A DNA stretch of 64,000 bases from JBDHWG01 sp046328505 (GTDB taxonomy: Bacteria > Chloroflexota > Anaerolineae > Epilineales > JAHCIE01): NCBI GenBank assembly GCA_046328505.1, contig JAXLWL010000002.1, positions 1,488,001 through 1,552,000 of the forward strand, read 5' to 3'. The translations under genes were made by a program, and so were the position numbers. The notes below the pieces were generated by a model, which saw only the letters and a list, made by a program, of their open reading frames with translations, made no database searches and had not been told where the DNA came from. Of this stretch, positions 25,113 to 33,946 are shown piece by piece; positions within the stretch are counted from its first letter, which is position 1, and the number at the start of each line of letters is the position of its first letter.

Positions 25113-25601
25113 ATGGGAAGAGTCCTGTCACTGGAAGAGATGAGCGTGGAGCGCACGCAGTTGGCGGCGCAGGGCCGGCGCCTGGTCATGACCAACGGCG
25201 TCTTCGACCTGCTCCACGTCGGCCACGCGCGCTACCTTGCCCAGGCGCGCAGCCTGGGCGATGCTCTGGTCGTTGCCATGAACGACGATGACAGCGTGCG
25301 TGGGCTTAAGGGGCCTTCGCGCCCTATCGTCCCGTTGGCCGACCGCGCCGAGCTTCTAGCCGCGCTCGCCGCGGTAGATTATGTCGTTCCTTTCGGCGAG
25401 CGCACCGCTGACCGCGTCGCCGGCGCCCTGCGGCCCGACATTTACGTGAAAGGTGGGGATTATGGTCCAGACAACCCGCCCCCTGAAGCCGCGACAGTGC
25501 GCGCTTATGGGGGTGAGGTACGTATTTTACCGTTCGTCGACAACCGTTCGACGAGCGAGCTGATCCAGACCATCCTCGCCAAGGCAGCTCTCAAAGAATA
25601 A
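25113..25601 (+). CDS. Heptose-1-phosphate adenylyltransferase-like (RfaE domain II)
   Basis: Nucleotidyltransferase of 162 residues resembling the C-terminal half of HldE, which makes ADP-heptose from heptose 1-phosphate and ATP. MTNGVFDLLHVGHARYL carries the HxGH motif near 33; YVKGGDYGPDN near 113 and DNRSTSELI near 145 are also typical. GGGAGG lies upstream of ATG 25113. Its stop overlaps the start of murJ by one base (TAATG), so translation is coupled. The kinase half is about 2.5 kb upstream. Confidence 0.9.
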   Translation: MGRVLSLEEMSVERTQLAAQGRRLVMTNGVFDLLHVGHARYLAQARSLGDALVVAMNDDDSVRGLKGPSRPIVPLADRAELLAALAAVDYVVPFGERTADRVAGALRPDIYVKGGDYGPDNPPPEAATVRAYGGEVRILPFVDNRSTSELIQTILAKAALKE

Positions 25602-27256
25602 TGGACATCAACGAAGCACCGGTTCCCATCAGCGAGCCACCGGCCGCCGAGGGTTACATTCCGGTTGAGGAGACATCCGCGCCGGCCGCGCCGGCCGCGG
25701 CCGCCCCCGCCATGGCCGGGATCGCCACCGGCGCAGCGCTCATCGCCCTCGGCAATGTCGGCAGCCGTCTACTCGGCATGGTGCGCGAGATGGCCTTGTT
25801 CCGCTACTACGGGGCGTCAGGGATGGTGAGCGCGTTCACCGTCGCCGCCCAGGTTCCACAGCTTCTTTACGATATGCTCATCGGCGGCCTTATCAGCTCC
25901 GCGCTCGTCCCCGTCTTCAGCGAGTATGCGGAGCGCAGCACCGACGAATTGAGCGAAGTCGTTAGCATCGTTCTCAGCATCTCGGTCTTCATCACGATGG
26001 TCGTTGCCATCGCCCTGAGTGTGGGCGCGACTACGGTCGCGACTCTGATCGGCGGCGGCCTGCCGCAGGAGTATCTCGACGCGGCGGTGGGTCTGCTCAA
26101 GATAACGAGCCTATCCATCGTGTTTCTGGGCCTGTCCGGTGTCGTCAGCGGCGTGCTGTTTGCAATGCGCCGCTTCGTCCTGCCCGCCTTTGTGGTAATG
26201 GTCTTCAACGCGGCCCTCATCGTGGCGATCGTAGCCAGCCACGGGAATTCGATAGCCCTGGCCGCCTCGGGCCTGGTAATTGGCGCCTTGCTCCAGGTGG
26301 CGCTTCAGATCCCCGGATTGCACGGCCTGCGTATCCGCTTCCGCCTCGACTGGCGGCATCCCGCCCTCCGCCGCATCGCGCTCCTCTACTTGCCAATGCT
26401 GCTGGGCATCGCCGTGGCGCAGTTCGGGGCGCTGCTGGACAGGCGTCTCGCCTCCGGCGTTCACCCGCAGGCGATTGCGTGGATGCGCGCCGCGACGACC
26501 CTCCAGCAGTTTCCGCAGGGATTGGTGACCACCGCCGTGAGCATGGCGGCGCTCCCGACGCTGTCGCGCCAGGCCAACGATCTCCCCGCGTTCCGACGCA
26601 CGCTAGGTGTCGCGCTGCGCATGGTCCTGGTTCTGATCGTCCCTATGGTGATCGCCCTTTTCCTGCTATCCAGCCCCACCGTCGCCCTCATCTTCCAGCG
26701 CGGGCTGTTCCTGCCCGAGGACACGACACAGACCGCGATGGCCCTGCGCGTCTATCTGATCGGTCTACCCTTCGCCGCCATCGACCTGCCGCTCGTCTAC
26801 GCGTTCTACGCTCGCCACGACACCCTGACCCCTAACCTCGTCGCCATCCTGGGCGTCGTCGCCTACCTTTGCGTGGCCCTACCGCTGATCGCCCCCCTCG
26901 GATTTATCGGGCTCGTGGCCGCGAATTCCGCGCAGCTCACCGCGCACGCCCTGGTCATGCTCTACCTGGCGCACCGGCGCTTCGACGCACTGCGCGGTCA
27001 GGCATTCCTTCAGACGTTCCTGAAGCTGGGCATCGCGACGCTGGGCATGGCGCTGGCTGTGATGGCGGTCCAGGTCGTCATTCCGTCTTCCTTGAGTGGC
27101 ACCCTTCGCACGGCGGTCGAGGTCTTCGGGGGAATCGTCTTCGGCAGCATCGTCTTCCTGGCGCTCGCGCGCGCGCTGCACATCGCTGAGCTCGAGACCA
27201 TCTGGCGGCGGGTCTTGGAGCGCGTTCGCCCAGGTTTGACCCATCCCTCAACCTGA
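25601..27256 (+). CDS. murJ: Lipid II flippase MurJ (MviN family)
   Basis: Polytopic membrane protein of 551 residues with about 14 hydrophobic segments that moves lipid II across the membrane for peptidoglycan synthesis. GNVGSRLLGMVREMALFRYYG near residue 50 is the signature first helix. PQLLYDMLIGGLISSALVPVF and GLVTTAVSMAALPTLSRQA are also typical of MurJ. An N-terminal tail of about 40 residues is Pro/Ala-rich and cytoplasmic. It is coupled to the adenylyltransferase gene. Confidence 0.95.
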   Translation: MDINEAPVPISEPPAAEGYIPVEETSAPAAPAAAAPAMAGIATGAALIALGNVGSRLLGMVREMALFRYYGASGMVSAFTVAAQVPQLLYDMLIGGLISSALVPVFSEYAERSTDELSEVVSIVLSISVFITMVVAIALSVGATTVATLIGGGLPQEYLDAAVGLLKITSLSIVFLGLSGVVSGVLFAMRRFVLPAFVVMVFNAALIVAIVASHGNSIALAASGLVIGALLQVALQIPGLHGLRIRFRLDWRHPALRRIALLYLPMLLGIAVAQFGALLDRRLASGVHPQAIAWMRAATTLQQFPQGLVTTAVSMAALPTLSRQANDLPAFRRTLGVALRMVLVLIVPMVIALFLLSSPTVALIFQRGLFLPEDTTQTAMALRVYLIGLPFAAIDLPLVYAFYARHDTLTPNLVAILGVVAYLCVALPLIAPLGFIGLVAANSAQLTAHALVMLYLAHRRFDALRGQAFLQTFLKLGIATLGMALAVMAVQVVIPSSLSGTLRTAVEVFGGIVFGSIVFLALARALHIAELETIWRRVLERVRPGLTHPST

Positions 27257-27264
27257 TGTATATT
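27236..27264 (+). promoter_or_regulatory. Promoter at the end of murJ for the small ORF
   Basis: TTGACC (27236-27241), 17-base spacer, TATATT (27259-27264). It drives the 130-residue protein at 27298, with a leader of about 27 nt. Confidence 0.75.
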
Positions 27265-27297
27265 TAGTGCGAATGCCCAATGCAAGGAGTTATGTAA

Positions 27298-27690
27298 ATG
27301 GCTAAGAAGTCTCGCAGCGAGCGGAAGGCCGAAACCGCCAGGCAAATGTCGAGCGCACCTCGAACGCTGCGGTCCACTCCTACGACACCCACCACCGTCG
27401 AGGCGACTGAGACGGCGACAGCGGTGGCCACGACCACTGCGACAGTTGCGTCTGCAAGCCCGACGAAGACAAGTCCACGGACCATGTCGCCCCGCCAGCA
27501 GGCCGCCACGCGGCAGTCGACCCAACTGAGATCACAGGTGGACAACACCGGTGCGCGTCTCAGCCCCCAAGACCTTGCGCGGGAAGACACCTATGTGCGG
27601 CATGACCTCCGCAATGTTATTATCCTGGCCGCTATTCTGCTGGCCGCTCTCCTCGTCCTGGCGTTCGTGCTCCCCCACGCCCTGGGCTAA
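27298..27690 (+). CDS. Small Ser/Thr-rich protein with one C-terminal membrane helix
   Basis: Protein of 130 residues, not recognised. It starts with a basic segment (MAKKSRSERKAETARQ), has a Thr/Ser/Ala-rich middle (about 22-75), and ends with one hydrophobic helix (VIILAAILLAALLVLAFVL, 106-124). This topology is that of a tail-anchored or single-pass membrane protein with most of it in the cytoplasm. AAGGAG precedes the ATG. It has its own promoter and terminator, so it is a real monocistronic gene. Confidence 0.75.
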   Translation: MAKKSRSERKAETARQMSSAPRTLRSTPTTPTTVEATETATAVATTTATVASASPTKTSPRTMSPRQQAATRQSTQLRSQVDNTGARLSPQDLAREDTYVRHDLRNVIILAAILLAALLVLAFVLPHALG

Positions 27691-27710
27691 TTCGTAACCT
27701 GATCATAGTG

Positions 27711-27738
27711 GGCCGACGCTGTCTGGCGTCGGCCTTTT
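27711..27738 (+). terminator. Rho-independent terminator of the small membrane protein gene
   Basis: Nine-pair GC-rich stem GGCCGACGC/GCGTCGGCC with a six-base loop and TTTT after it. Confidence 0.92.
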
Positions 27739-27804
27739 CGTTACTTCGAGGTTGTCCCCGACGACGGGCCAGCGCGTTGTATCGTATTTGATACGTGAAG
27801 GGTC

Positions 27805-27834
27805 TTTACAGACACGGACTGAAAGACGTATAAT
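27805..27834 (+). promoter_or_regulatory. Promoter of the first pseudo-subtilase gene
   Basis: TTTACA (27805-27810), 18-base spacer, perfect TATAAT (27829-27834). Just upstream (27779-27795) are overlapping palindromes GTATC/GATAC and CGTAT/ATACG that could be an operator. The leader to 27951 is about 110 nt. Confidence 0.7.
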
Positions 27835-27950
27835 AGGTCCAAACGTACCTTTTGGGCGTAAACCATCGTCTATCATTGTGACAAAGACATTCACGTGAGC
27901 GAACCCAGTCTACGATACATTTCTATACTACCGGTTGAAGAAGGAATGTT

Positions 27951-29627
27951 GTGCGTCGCCCCCCCCGCCTGCTCGCATTGCTAGTTCTGCTGGCCTGTGG
28001 CGTTCTCGCCCCTGCGGGCAGTTCCTCAGCGCACGCGAGCGCCCCGGCCGAGCGGTTTATCGTCTCCTTCAGCTCCTCCGCCAAGCGCGCCACGACCCTC
28101 GCGAGCCTGGCTCAGGCTGGTTTTGCGCCATTTCGCTCGCTCGACTGCGCCAGCGCGGTCATCGTCTCAGCGCCGGCGGGGACGGCGGGCTCCGGCATCG
28201 ACAAGTTGAAGGCAATCGACGGCGTCGAAAGCGTCGAGCCGGACGACCTGTTTGTTGTTCCGCGTGACCCCAGCGCCGTCAAGCCCGTTCCGCGGCCCCG
28301 CCAGAACCTGCAAGCAGCCACCGCGCTCGGGACTGGCGCCAGGCCAAGCGACATTCCGGACGATGAGTACTTCTCCTACCAATGGAATTTGCAGCGCATC
28401 GACGCTCTCGGCGCGTGGGACTACACCACGGGCGCTGCAGACGCCTTCTCCACCGTCGCTATCCTGGATACCGGTGTCGACAGCGACCACCCCGATCTGG
28501 CCGGCCGCGTCTTCACGCAGGCGGGGTACAACTTCGTCGACGACAACACCGACACGACCGACCACAGCCCCGTGGGCAGCGGCACCCAGATCGCCGGCAT
28601 CATCGCAGCCACCGCGAACAACGGCACCGGCATCGCGGGGCTGACCTGGAATAGTCAGATTATCCCGGTTAAGGTGCTTGGCTACGATCCGCAGTACAAT
28701 GGCGACGTCGGCCGTTGGGGTGACGTCATCGCCGGCATCTGCCACGCCATTTCCCACAACGCCCAGGTCATCCATGTCGGCGTCTTCTCGTCGAAGCTCG
28801 ATCATGCGACTGCGCTGCGGCACGCGCTCGACTCAGCCGTCGCCTCGGGCGCCGTCGTCGTTGCGCCTGGCGGTGACGAGTGGCGGCGCGGCAACCCCAC
28901 CGAGTACCCGGCAGCATTTAGCACGGTCATCAGCGTGAGCGCTGTTAATCAGAACAATGACCAGTGGGTTGAGTCGAGTAGCGGCTCATACATAACCCTC
29001 GCCGGGCCGGGCGTCGACGTACCCACCACCTTGCCGATGGCTATCGTGCCCGACGGCTACGCTCTTGCGACCGGCTCCAACGTCGCGGCTGCCCACGTCA
29101 GCGGAGTCGCGCTCCTGATGAAGGCCGTCAATCCAAGCCTCACGGCCGCCCAGGTACGCGACGTCCTGCGCCAGTCGGTGGATGACATTGGCCTCCCGGG
29201 ACCGGATTTCACCTTTGGCGCCGGGCTTGTAAACGCAAAGCGGTCCGTACTGAACACGCCACACTTGCTGACAGTTTCCGCCTCCGAGCCCCTGACATTT
29301 CAGTGGGACGAGGCCAGCCACGAGTACCGCCAACCATCACTGTCGATTGCCAACACCAACACCAGCGCGCTTACCTGGAAGGCTGTGACGAACGTCGACT
29401 GGCTACAGGTTGCCCCGCCTGAAGGCGTGACGCCGTCATTGGTCTCCGTCACCCCCTTGCCCCCTGCGGCCAACGACTGCGGCACACGCACGGCGAGCAT
29501 TACAGCAGAGAGCACCATGCCGAACCGGGCTGACGGCACGAAGGATGTGCTGGTGCGGGTGTATCTGCCCGACTGTCCCCCAATGCCCTACCACGTCCAC
29601 TTCCCTTTGCTCGAAATCGGGCAGTAG
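27951..29627 (+). CDS. Subtilase-fold pseudoprotease, secreted
   Basis: Exported protein of 558 residues with an S8 fold. Signal peptide about 1-28; I9-like propeptide about 35-95 (AERFIVSFSS, DGVESVEPDD). The Asp motif is intact (VAILDTGVDSDHPDL, about 173). The His motif is PVGSGTQIAG where active enzymes have HGTHVAG, so His is replaced by Ser. The Ser motif is GSNVAAAHVSG in place of GTSMASPHVAG, so Ser is replaced by Asn, and the oxyanion Asn is also gone (APGGDEW). It is therefore probably inactive. A C-terminal Ig-like region follows and the chain ends near HFPLLEIGQ. GTG 27951 follows AAGGA. A second such gene follows 36 bases later. Confidence 0.88.
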   Translation: MRRPPRLLALLVLLACGVLAPAGSSSAHASAPAERFIVSFSSSAKRATTLASLAQAGFAPFRSLDCASAVIVSAPAGTAGSGIDKLKAIDGVESVEPDDLFVVPRDPSAVKPVPRPRQNLQAATALGTGARPSDIPDDEYFSYQWNLQRIDALGAWDYTTGAADAFSTVAILDTGVDSDHPDLAGRVFTQAGYNFVDDNTDTTDHSPVGSGTQIAGIIAATANNGTGIAGLTWNSQIIPVKVLGYDPQYNGDVGRWGDVIAGICHAISHNAQVIHVGVFSSKLDHATALRHALDSAVASGAVVVAPGGDEWRRGNPTEYPAAFSTVISVSAVNQNNDQWVESSSGSYITLAGPGVDVPTTLPMAIVPDGYALATGSNVAAAHVSGVALLMKAVNPSLTAAQVRDVLRQSVDDIGLPGPDFTFGAGLVNAKRSVLNTPHLLTVSASEPLTFQWDEASHEYRQPSLSIANTNTSALTWKAVTNVDWLQVAPPEGVTPSLVSVTPLPPAANDCGTRTASITAESTMPNRADGTKDVLVRVYLPDCPPMPYHVHFPLLEIGQ

Positions 29628-29663
29628 CCGGCCCGTTCACGTCTTCCCGCGGAGAAATCGCCC

Positions 29664-31163
29664 ATGCGTCGTTTCTATGCCCTCGTGTGTCTTGCCGTCC
29701 TGCTCACGCTCGCGGCAGCCATTGCCTTCGCTGCGCCCCTGCACGCGCTACCCGGCGTACTGCCCAACGACCCACTGCTCGGCCAGCAGTGGGCGCTAAC
29801 CGATACTTACGGTATTCACGCCGATAACGCCTGGAAATACACAGTCGGGGCGAACATCTCCATCGCCGTTCTGGACTCGGGCTTCGACCTGGCACATCCC
29901 GATCTGACGAACCGCTGGACAAGCCCGTACAACTTCCTCGAAAACGGACCGCCCCAGAACGACGATTGGACCGACACGTGGGGCACCGGCATTGCGGGCC
30001 TTCTCGGCGCGACGACAAACAATGGTGTCGGCATCGCCGGCACGGCGTGGCAGCCGAACATCATCCCGTTACGCGTCATCAGCCGCAGCACGCGCAATGG
30101 CGCCCCGCAGTACGTCAGCCCTTTGACCGCCATTGCCATCGCGAACGGGCTTGATTATGCCGCCGCGCACGGCGCGCGTATCGCCGTGTTCGGCTTCAAC
30201 ATCAATAATCTCAATGCCCAGGATCAGGCGACGATACAGGACGCCATCCAGCGCGTCCAAGACCCCAATCGCGGCAATCCCATGATTGTCATCGCGCCGG
30301 TCGGCGAGCCGCCTCTTTCCGGAAGCGTCACCCCCTATCCTGCTTCGCTGGACGGAGTCATCGGCGTCACGGCGACCATGACCGACAGCCTCGTCCTGCA
30401 GGTACGCAGCACCGGACAACTCCTGGTACAGACCGGCCCCTTCGTCGACCTGGCCGCGCCCGGCAAGGATCTGCTCACGACGGCCGTGGACAACAGCCAG
30501 CCCCCGCAGAGCACGTACAGCAACGCTCAGGGGGCAGAGTTCTCGGCGGCCCTGGTCGCCGGCGCCGCCGCCCTGGTGCTCTCCGTCGACCCGACGCTTT
30601 CGCCGACCCAGGTCGAGCAGATTCTGCGCAGCCAGGCCCTCGACCGCGGCGCGCCGGGCGCCGACCCCATCTACGGAGCCGGGATTGTGGATGCCTCGTC
30701 CGCCGTGCGCGCCACACGCCACTTCCTGACCCTCAAGCCCAATACCATCACACTCCCTGCCACGGTCAACGCGACGGCCACCATCTCCAACCCATATACC
30801 CTCGCCGCCTCCTGGCAGCTGGACAACCACCCGGACTGGCTCACGGTCTCAGCCCCGGCGGATGCTGTTCCAGGCTCGTACGTGACGGTGACACTGAACC
30901 GTATCCCTACGTGCGCCGAGGCGGCGACAGGTGTGATTGTGTTCAGCAGCACACTGCCGCTGTCGTACGGCCCTGTGGAAGTGGGCGTTCAGGTCACGGG
31001 ACTGCCGTGCAGCACGCCAGAGCCCACCCCGACCAGCACCGCGACACCGACGATCACGCCGACACCTACGGGGGCAACGCCCATTCCCCGCCCGAACAGA
31101 TTGTTCCTGCCCGCCCTGGCGCAGCGGTGCAACAACCTGGCGAGCTGCCCAGAACCCCACTAG
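29664..31163 (+). CDS. Second subtilase-fold pseudoprotease, secreted
   Basis: Exported protein of 499 residues, paralogue-like neighbour of the gene before it. Signal peptide about 1-23. Asp motif intact (IAVLDSGFDLAHPDL, about 70). His motif reads WGTGIAG (about 105), so His is replaced by Trp. Ser motif reads GAEFSAALVAG (about 290), so Ser is replaced by Glu. The oxyanion Asn segment is APVGEP. An Ig-like segment follows, then a Thr/Pro linker and the ending RLFLPALAQR. No I9 propeptide is seen, consistent with no need to hold back an active protease. GGAGA precedes ATG 29664. Probably in one operon with the gene at 27951. Confidence 0.88.
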   Translation: MRRFYALVCLAVLLTLAAAIAFAAPLHALPGVLPNDPLLGQQWALTDTYGIHADNAWKYTVGANISIAVLDSGFDLAHPDLTNRWTSPYNFLENGPPQNDDWTDTWGTGIAGLLGATTNNGVGIAGTAWQPNIIPLRVISRSTRNGAPQYVSPLTAIAIANGLDYAAAHGARIAVFGFNINNLNAQDQATIQDAIQRVQDPNRGNPMIVIAPVGEPPLSGSVTPYPASLDGVIGVTATMTDSLVLQVRSTGQLLVQTGPFVDLAAPGKDLLTTAVDNSQPPQSTYSNAQGAEFSAALVAGAAALVLSVDPTLSPTQVEQILRSQALDRGAPGADPIYGAGIVDASSAVRATRHFLTLKPNTITLPATVNATATISNPYTLAASWQLDNHPDWLTVSAPADAVPGSYVTVTLNRIPTCAEAATGVIVFSSTLPLSYGPVEVGVQVTGLPCSTPEPTPTSTATPTITPTPTGATPIPRPNRLFLPALAQRCNNLASCPEPH

Positions 31164-31182
31164 CAACCTCTCGAAGAATCGT

Positions 31183-31231
31183 AGTGGCGACCTCAGTTCT
31201 CGGGCCAGAGCCAGGGGACTGAGGTCGCCAC
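31183..31231. terminator. Convergent inverted repeat, likely bidirectional terminator
   Basis: 14-base perfect arms GTGGCGACCTCAGT and complement (31183-31196, 31218-31231) with a 21-base loop, between the convergent pseudo-subtilase and glycosidase genes. No strong T tract on either side. Confidence 0.6.
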
Positions 31232-31263
31232 AGTGAAACGATTAACTTACGCGTGAAGGACGA

Positions 31264-32565
31264 TCAGGGATCCTTCGGCATGTCCTTCAGAGCGCCAAAC
31301 GCGGGCCGGGGATTGCCGTCTGGATCAGTGATGGCCCACCAGTATTGCTCATCCTTGTCAGTCCAGTCCGGATCAGCAATGTATATCGTCGTCATCAGGC
31401 CGATCCACGGCGACCAGTTCTTCTTGGCGTACTGATAGGCGCGCACAAGATAGTCCGCCTTCTGCTCTTCTGAGACTGCGTGCCAACTGTAGGACGGGTT
31501 CACTTCGTCCGACGTCCAGCCCATTTCCAGCACGGCGACCTGCTTATTCGTGTCGCCGTACTTCTCCATGATCTTGCGCAGGTCCTCGACCCGGCGGAAC
31601 GTGAAGAAGCGCTCCCCGCCGTACGCCGCCTTGTTGGCGGCGGCTTCGTCGGGCGACACCTCGGGCGCGGCCTTGTAGCCCGGGGCGTGCACCCCCAGGA
31701 CGTCAAAGTAGCCATCGCTCTTGCCGCCCATGGCCTGGTAGAGCTGGTCCAGGTAGACATCGTCCGGCATAGCCGTCTGATCGTTCGTGCCGGTCGGCGA
31801 CAGGCCGGCGCTGATGACCATGGCGTCGGGGTCCGCCGCCTTGATGGCCGCATAGGCGGCCTTCAGCATCGCCGCGTATTGCTTGGGATCGGGTTTCTGG
31901 TCGCACCACTCGCGCGCGAGGTTCGGCTCGTTCCAGATTTCGTAGGCGCGAATGCGGCCCTTGTACCGCGTCGCCATCGCGGTCAGGAAATCCGTGAAGT
32001 CCTTCATGTTGGCCGGCGGGCCCTGCAGGGAGCAGCCTTGCCGCGCCCACTCCGGCTGATTGTCTACACGGGCCATGATATCGATGTCGCCGTATTTGTT
32101 GGCAGTGTAGACGATATGATCCGTGTGGGACCAATCGTACTTGCCCTTTTCATGCTCGATATCCCGCCACGCAAATCCCTGCTTGACCCAGGTGAAGCCA
32201 AGCTCCTTGACCTTCAAAAGGTCCCGCTCGGCATTCTCCGGCCGCCACCAGAGGAACGCCTGAACGCCATACTCCGGGGAATCCATGTGTAGCGGCTTCT
32301 TCGGCGGCACAGGTGGAAGCGCGGGGGTATCCGTTGGCTCGGGCTTTTTCGTCGGCTTCGGTGTTCGCGTCGGCTCGGGCTGTTGCGCCTGCGCCACTTG
32401 CGTTGCCGCCGGCGCGGAGGTAGGGGCCACCGCCGCCTTAGGGGGGGCTGTGGGCGGAACGGGGGTCGGCTGGGCTGCTCCGCCACTGCACGCCGCGAGG
32501 GCCAGCACGAGCACGAGCGCCGATGCAACCATAACCAGCCAATATCTGTGAGCGTGTCGATTCAC
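31264..32565 (-). CDS. Clan-A glycoside-hydrolase-like lipoprotein
   Basis: Secreted lipoprotein of 433 residues. Signal with lipobox ALAAC, then a Pro/Thr/Ala linker (about 25-85), then a TIM-barrel enzyme region. YEIWNEPNLAREW holds the acid/base Glu of GH5/GH30/GH39-type glycosidases and VLEMGWTSDE near 370 the candidate nucleophile Glu. Substrate cannot be told. GTG 32565 is chosen because AAGGAG lies upstream and the signal peptide begins right after; the open frame runs 43 codons further 5'. It is divergent from the PrsA-like gene. Confidence 0.82.
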   Translation of the reverse strand: MNRHAHRYWLVMVASALVLVLALAACSGGAAQPTPVPPTAPPKAAVAPTSAPAATQVAQAQQPEPTRTPKPTKKPEPTDTPALPPVPPKKPLHMDSPEYGVQAFLWWRPENAERDLLKVKELGFTWVKQGFAWRDIEHEKGKYDWSHTDHIVYTANKYGDIDIMARVDNQPEWARQGCSLQGPPANMKDFTDFLTAMATRYKGRIRAYEIWNEPNLAREWCDQKPDPKQYAAMLKAAYAAIKAADPDAMVISAGLSPTGTNDQTAMPDDVYLDQLYQAMGGKSDGYFDVLGVHAPGYKAAPEVSPDEAAANKAAYGGERFFTFRRVEDLRKIMEKYGDTNKQVAVLEMGWTSDEVNPSYSWHAVSEEQKADYLVRAYQYAKKNWSPWIGLMTTIYIADPDWTDKDEQYWWAITDPDGNPRPAFGALKDMPKDP

Positions 32566-32665
32566 GCGGTTCTCCTTGAGATGCAGGTTGTTCACAAGAC
32601 TAACAAAACGGCGATTGTAGCACAGAGCGCGGCGCGACGCCAACTTTGCAGAGGGCGCCGACGCG

Positions 32666-32694
32666 AGTATAATCCATTCGAACGTGTGTCTCAA
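32666..32694 (-). promoter_or_regulatory. Promoter of the glycosidase-like lipoprotein
   Basis: On the minus strand: TTGAGA (32694-32689), 17-base spacer, TATACT (32671-32666). Leader about 95 nt. Confidence 0.72.
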
Positions 32695-32713
32695 TTTCTC
32701 GCAGTATTATGTC

Positions 32714-32742
32714 TTGACCTAACATAACTTTCGTGATATAGT
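32714..32742 (+). promoter_or_regulatory. Promoter of the PrsA-like foldase gene
   Basis: TTGACC (32714-32719), 17-base spacer, TATAGT (32737-32742), 70 bases before ATG 32812. Back-to-back with the promoter of the divergent glycosidase gene. Confidence 0.75.
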
Positions 32743-32811
32743 TGGCAACTGAAGTATCGTGCTTTGTCATTTATCCTATTCAGCGGACTTATCCAAGAAA
32801 GGTACTCTTCC

Positions 32812-33852
32812 ATGACGGTCATCCGTATCGCGTTGTTCCTGACCCTCTCTGTCCTCATCCTTTCCCTCGCCGCCGGCTGTAGCCCATCCGCAACGACCCA
32901 ACCGTCCGCGACTCCGGCCGCATTGAGCCAGGCCGCGACCGGCGACCAGACCCCCGCCAGCCCGGGGGCAGCGGCGCCCGGCGCCACCGCAGCGCCGCAA
33001 GGCGCGAACGCCGCCGCAGGCGGCCAGACCCAGCCGCAGGGGGACCCGAACGTGGCCGCGCTGGTGAACGGCGATCCTGTGTCCTTGAGTGACTATCAAA
33101 GGGCGACCACGGAGGCCCGTAACTTCCTGATCAACGACCAGAAGGTGGACCCCAACACGGCCCAGGGCGCGGAAGCGCTCAAGACGATGAATAGCCAGGT
33201 GCTCGAGGGGCTGATCGCCGATGTCCTGGTTCAGCAGTACGCCAAGAAGAACAACATCAGCGTATCCGACGACGAGCTGCAAAAGTCGATCGACGGGCTG
33301 ATCAAGGACATGGGCGGGCAAGACAAGTTCGATGAGAGCCTGAAGGCCCGCGGCATGACCCTTGAGAGCTTCAGGGCCATGCAACGCGCCCAGCTTCTCG
33401 GTAATAAGGTGCGCGACGCCGTCACAAAGGACGTCCCGCAGACGCAGGAGCAGGTGCACGCGCGCCACATCCTGGTTCAGACCAACGACGACGCCCTCAA
33501 GGCGCTGAAGCGGCTCGAGGCCGGCGAGGACTTCGCCAAGGTGGCCGCCGACATATCCCAGGATCCCGGGACGGCCAAGAACGGCGGCGACCTCGGTTGG
33601 TTCCCGCGCGGCGTTATGGTGCCGGAGTTCGACCAGGTCGCGTTCGGTCAGCCGGTCAAGAAGCTCAGCTCGCCCGTTCAGACTCAGTTCGGCTACCACA
33701 TCATCCAGGTTCTCGAGAAGGATGCCAACCGCAAGCTACCGGAGCAGCAGTGGCAGGACTTGCGGCAGTTCCGCTTCCAGGACTGGCTCGAACAGCAGCG
33801 TCAGAAGGCTGACATCAAGCGGATGGTCGGCGACGGCGCATCGAATCCATAA
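32812..33852 (+). CDS. Parvulin-type peptidyl-prolyl isomerase lipoprotein (PrsA/SurA-like)
   Basis: Extracytoplasmic foldase of 346 residues. Signal with lipobox LAAGC, an Ala/Pro/Gln-rich linker (about 22-80), a SurA_N-type helical domain (about 80-205, with VLEGLIADVLVQQYAKKNNI), and a rotamase domain (about 215-310: HARHILVQTNDDALKALKRL, then NGGDLGWFPRG and FGYHIIQVLEK). The C-terminal stretch completes the chaperone lobe. It probably folds the many secreted proteins encoded nearby. ATG 32812 is the signal-peptide start; AAAGGT lies upstream. Confidence 0.93.
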   Translation: MTVIRIALFLTLSVLILSLAAGCSPSATTQPSATPAALSQAATGDQTPASPGAAAPGATAAPQGANAAAGGQTQPQGDPNVAALVNGDPVSLSDYQRATTEARNFLINDQKVDPNTAQGAEALKTMNSQVLEGLIADVLVQQYAKKNNISVSDDELQKSIDGLIKDMGGQDKFDESLKARGMTLESFRAMQRAQLLGNKVRDAVTKDVPQTQEQVHARHILVQTNDDALKALKRLEAGEDFAKVAADISQDPGTAKNGGDLGWFPRGVMVPEFDQVAFGQPVKKLSSPVQTQFGYHIIQVLEKDANRKLPEQQWQDLRQFRFQDWLEQQRQKADIKRMVGDGASNP

Positions 33853-33868
33853 GCCTCTGTAGGTATTG

Positions 33869-33919
33869 CCGGGCGGAACGAAGCTGCCGCATGACGCAGG
33901 TCTGGTTCGTTCCGCCCGG
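33869..33919. repeat. Intergenic inverted repeat
   Basis: 14-base perfect arms CCGGGCGGAACGAA and complement (33869-33882, 33906-33919) with a 23-base loop between the foldase and the MBL-fold gene. No T run. Confidence 0.65.
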
Positions 33920-33946
33920 TTGGACAGCGAAAGGTTTGTCTATCAA

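Noticed and set aside
24178..25131. Minus-strand frame of 317 codons over the secreted protein and the repeat
   Set aside because: Overlaps a supported gene, a terminator and a dispersed repeat; typical spurious frame over such repeats.
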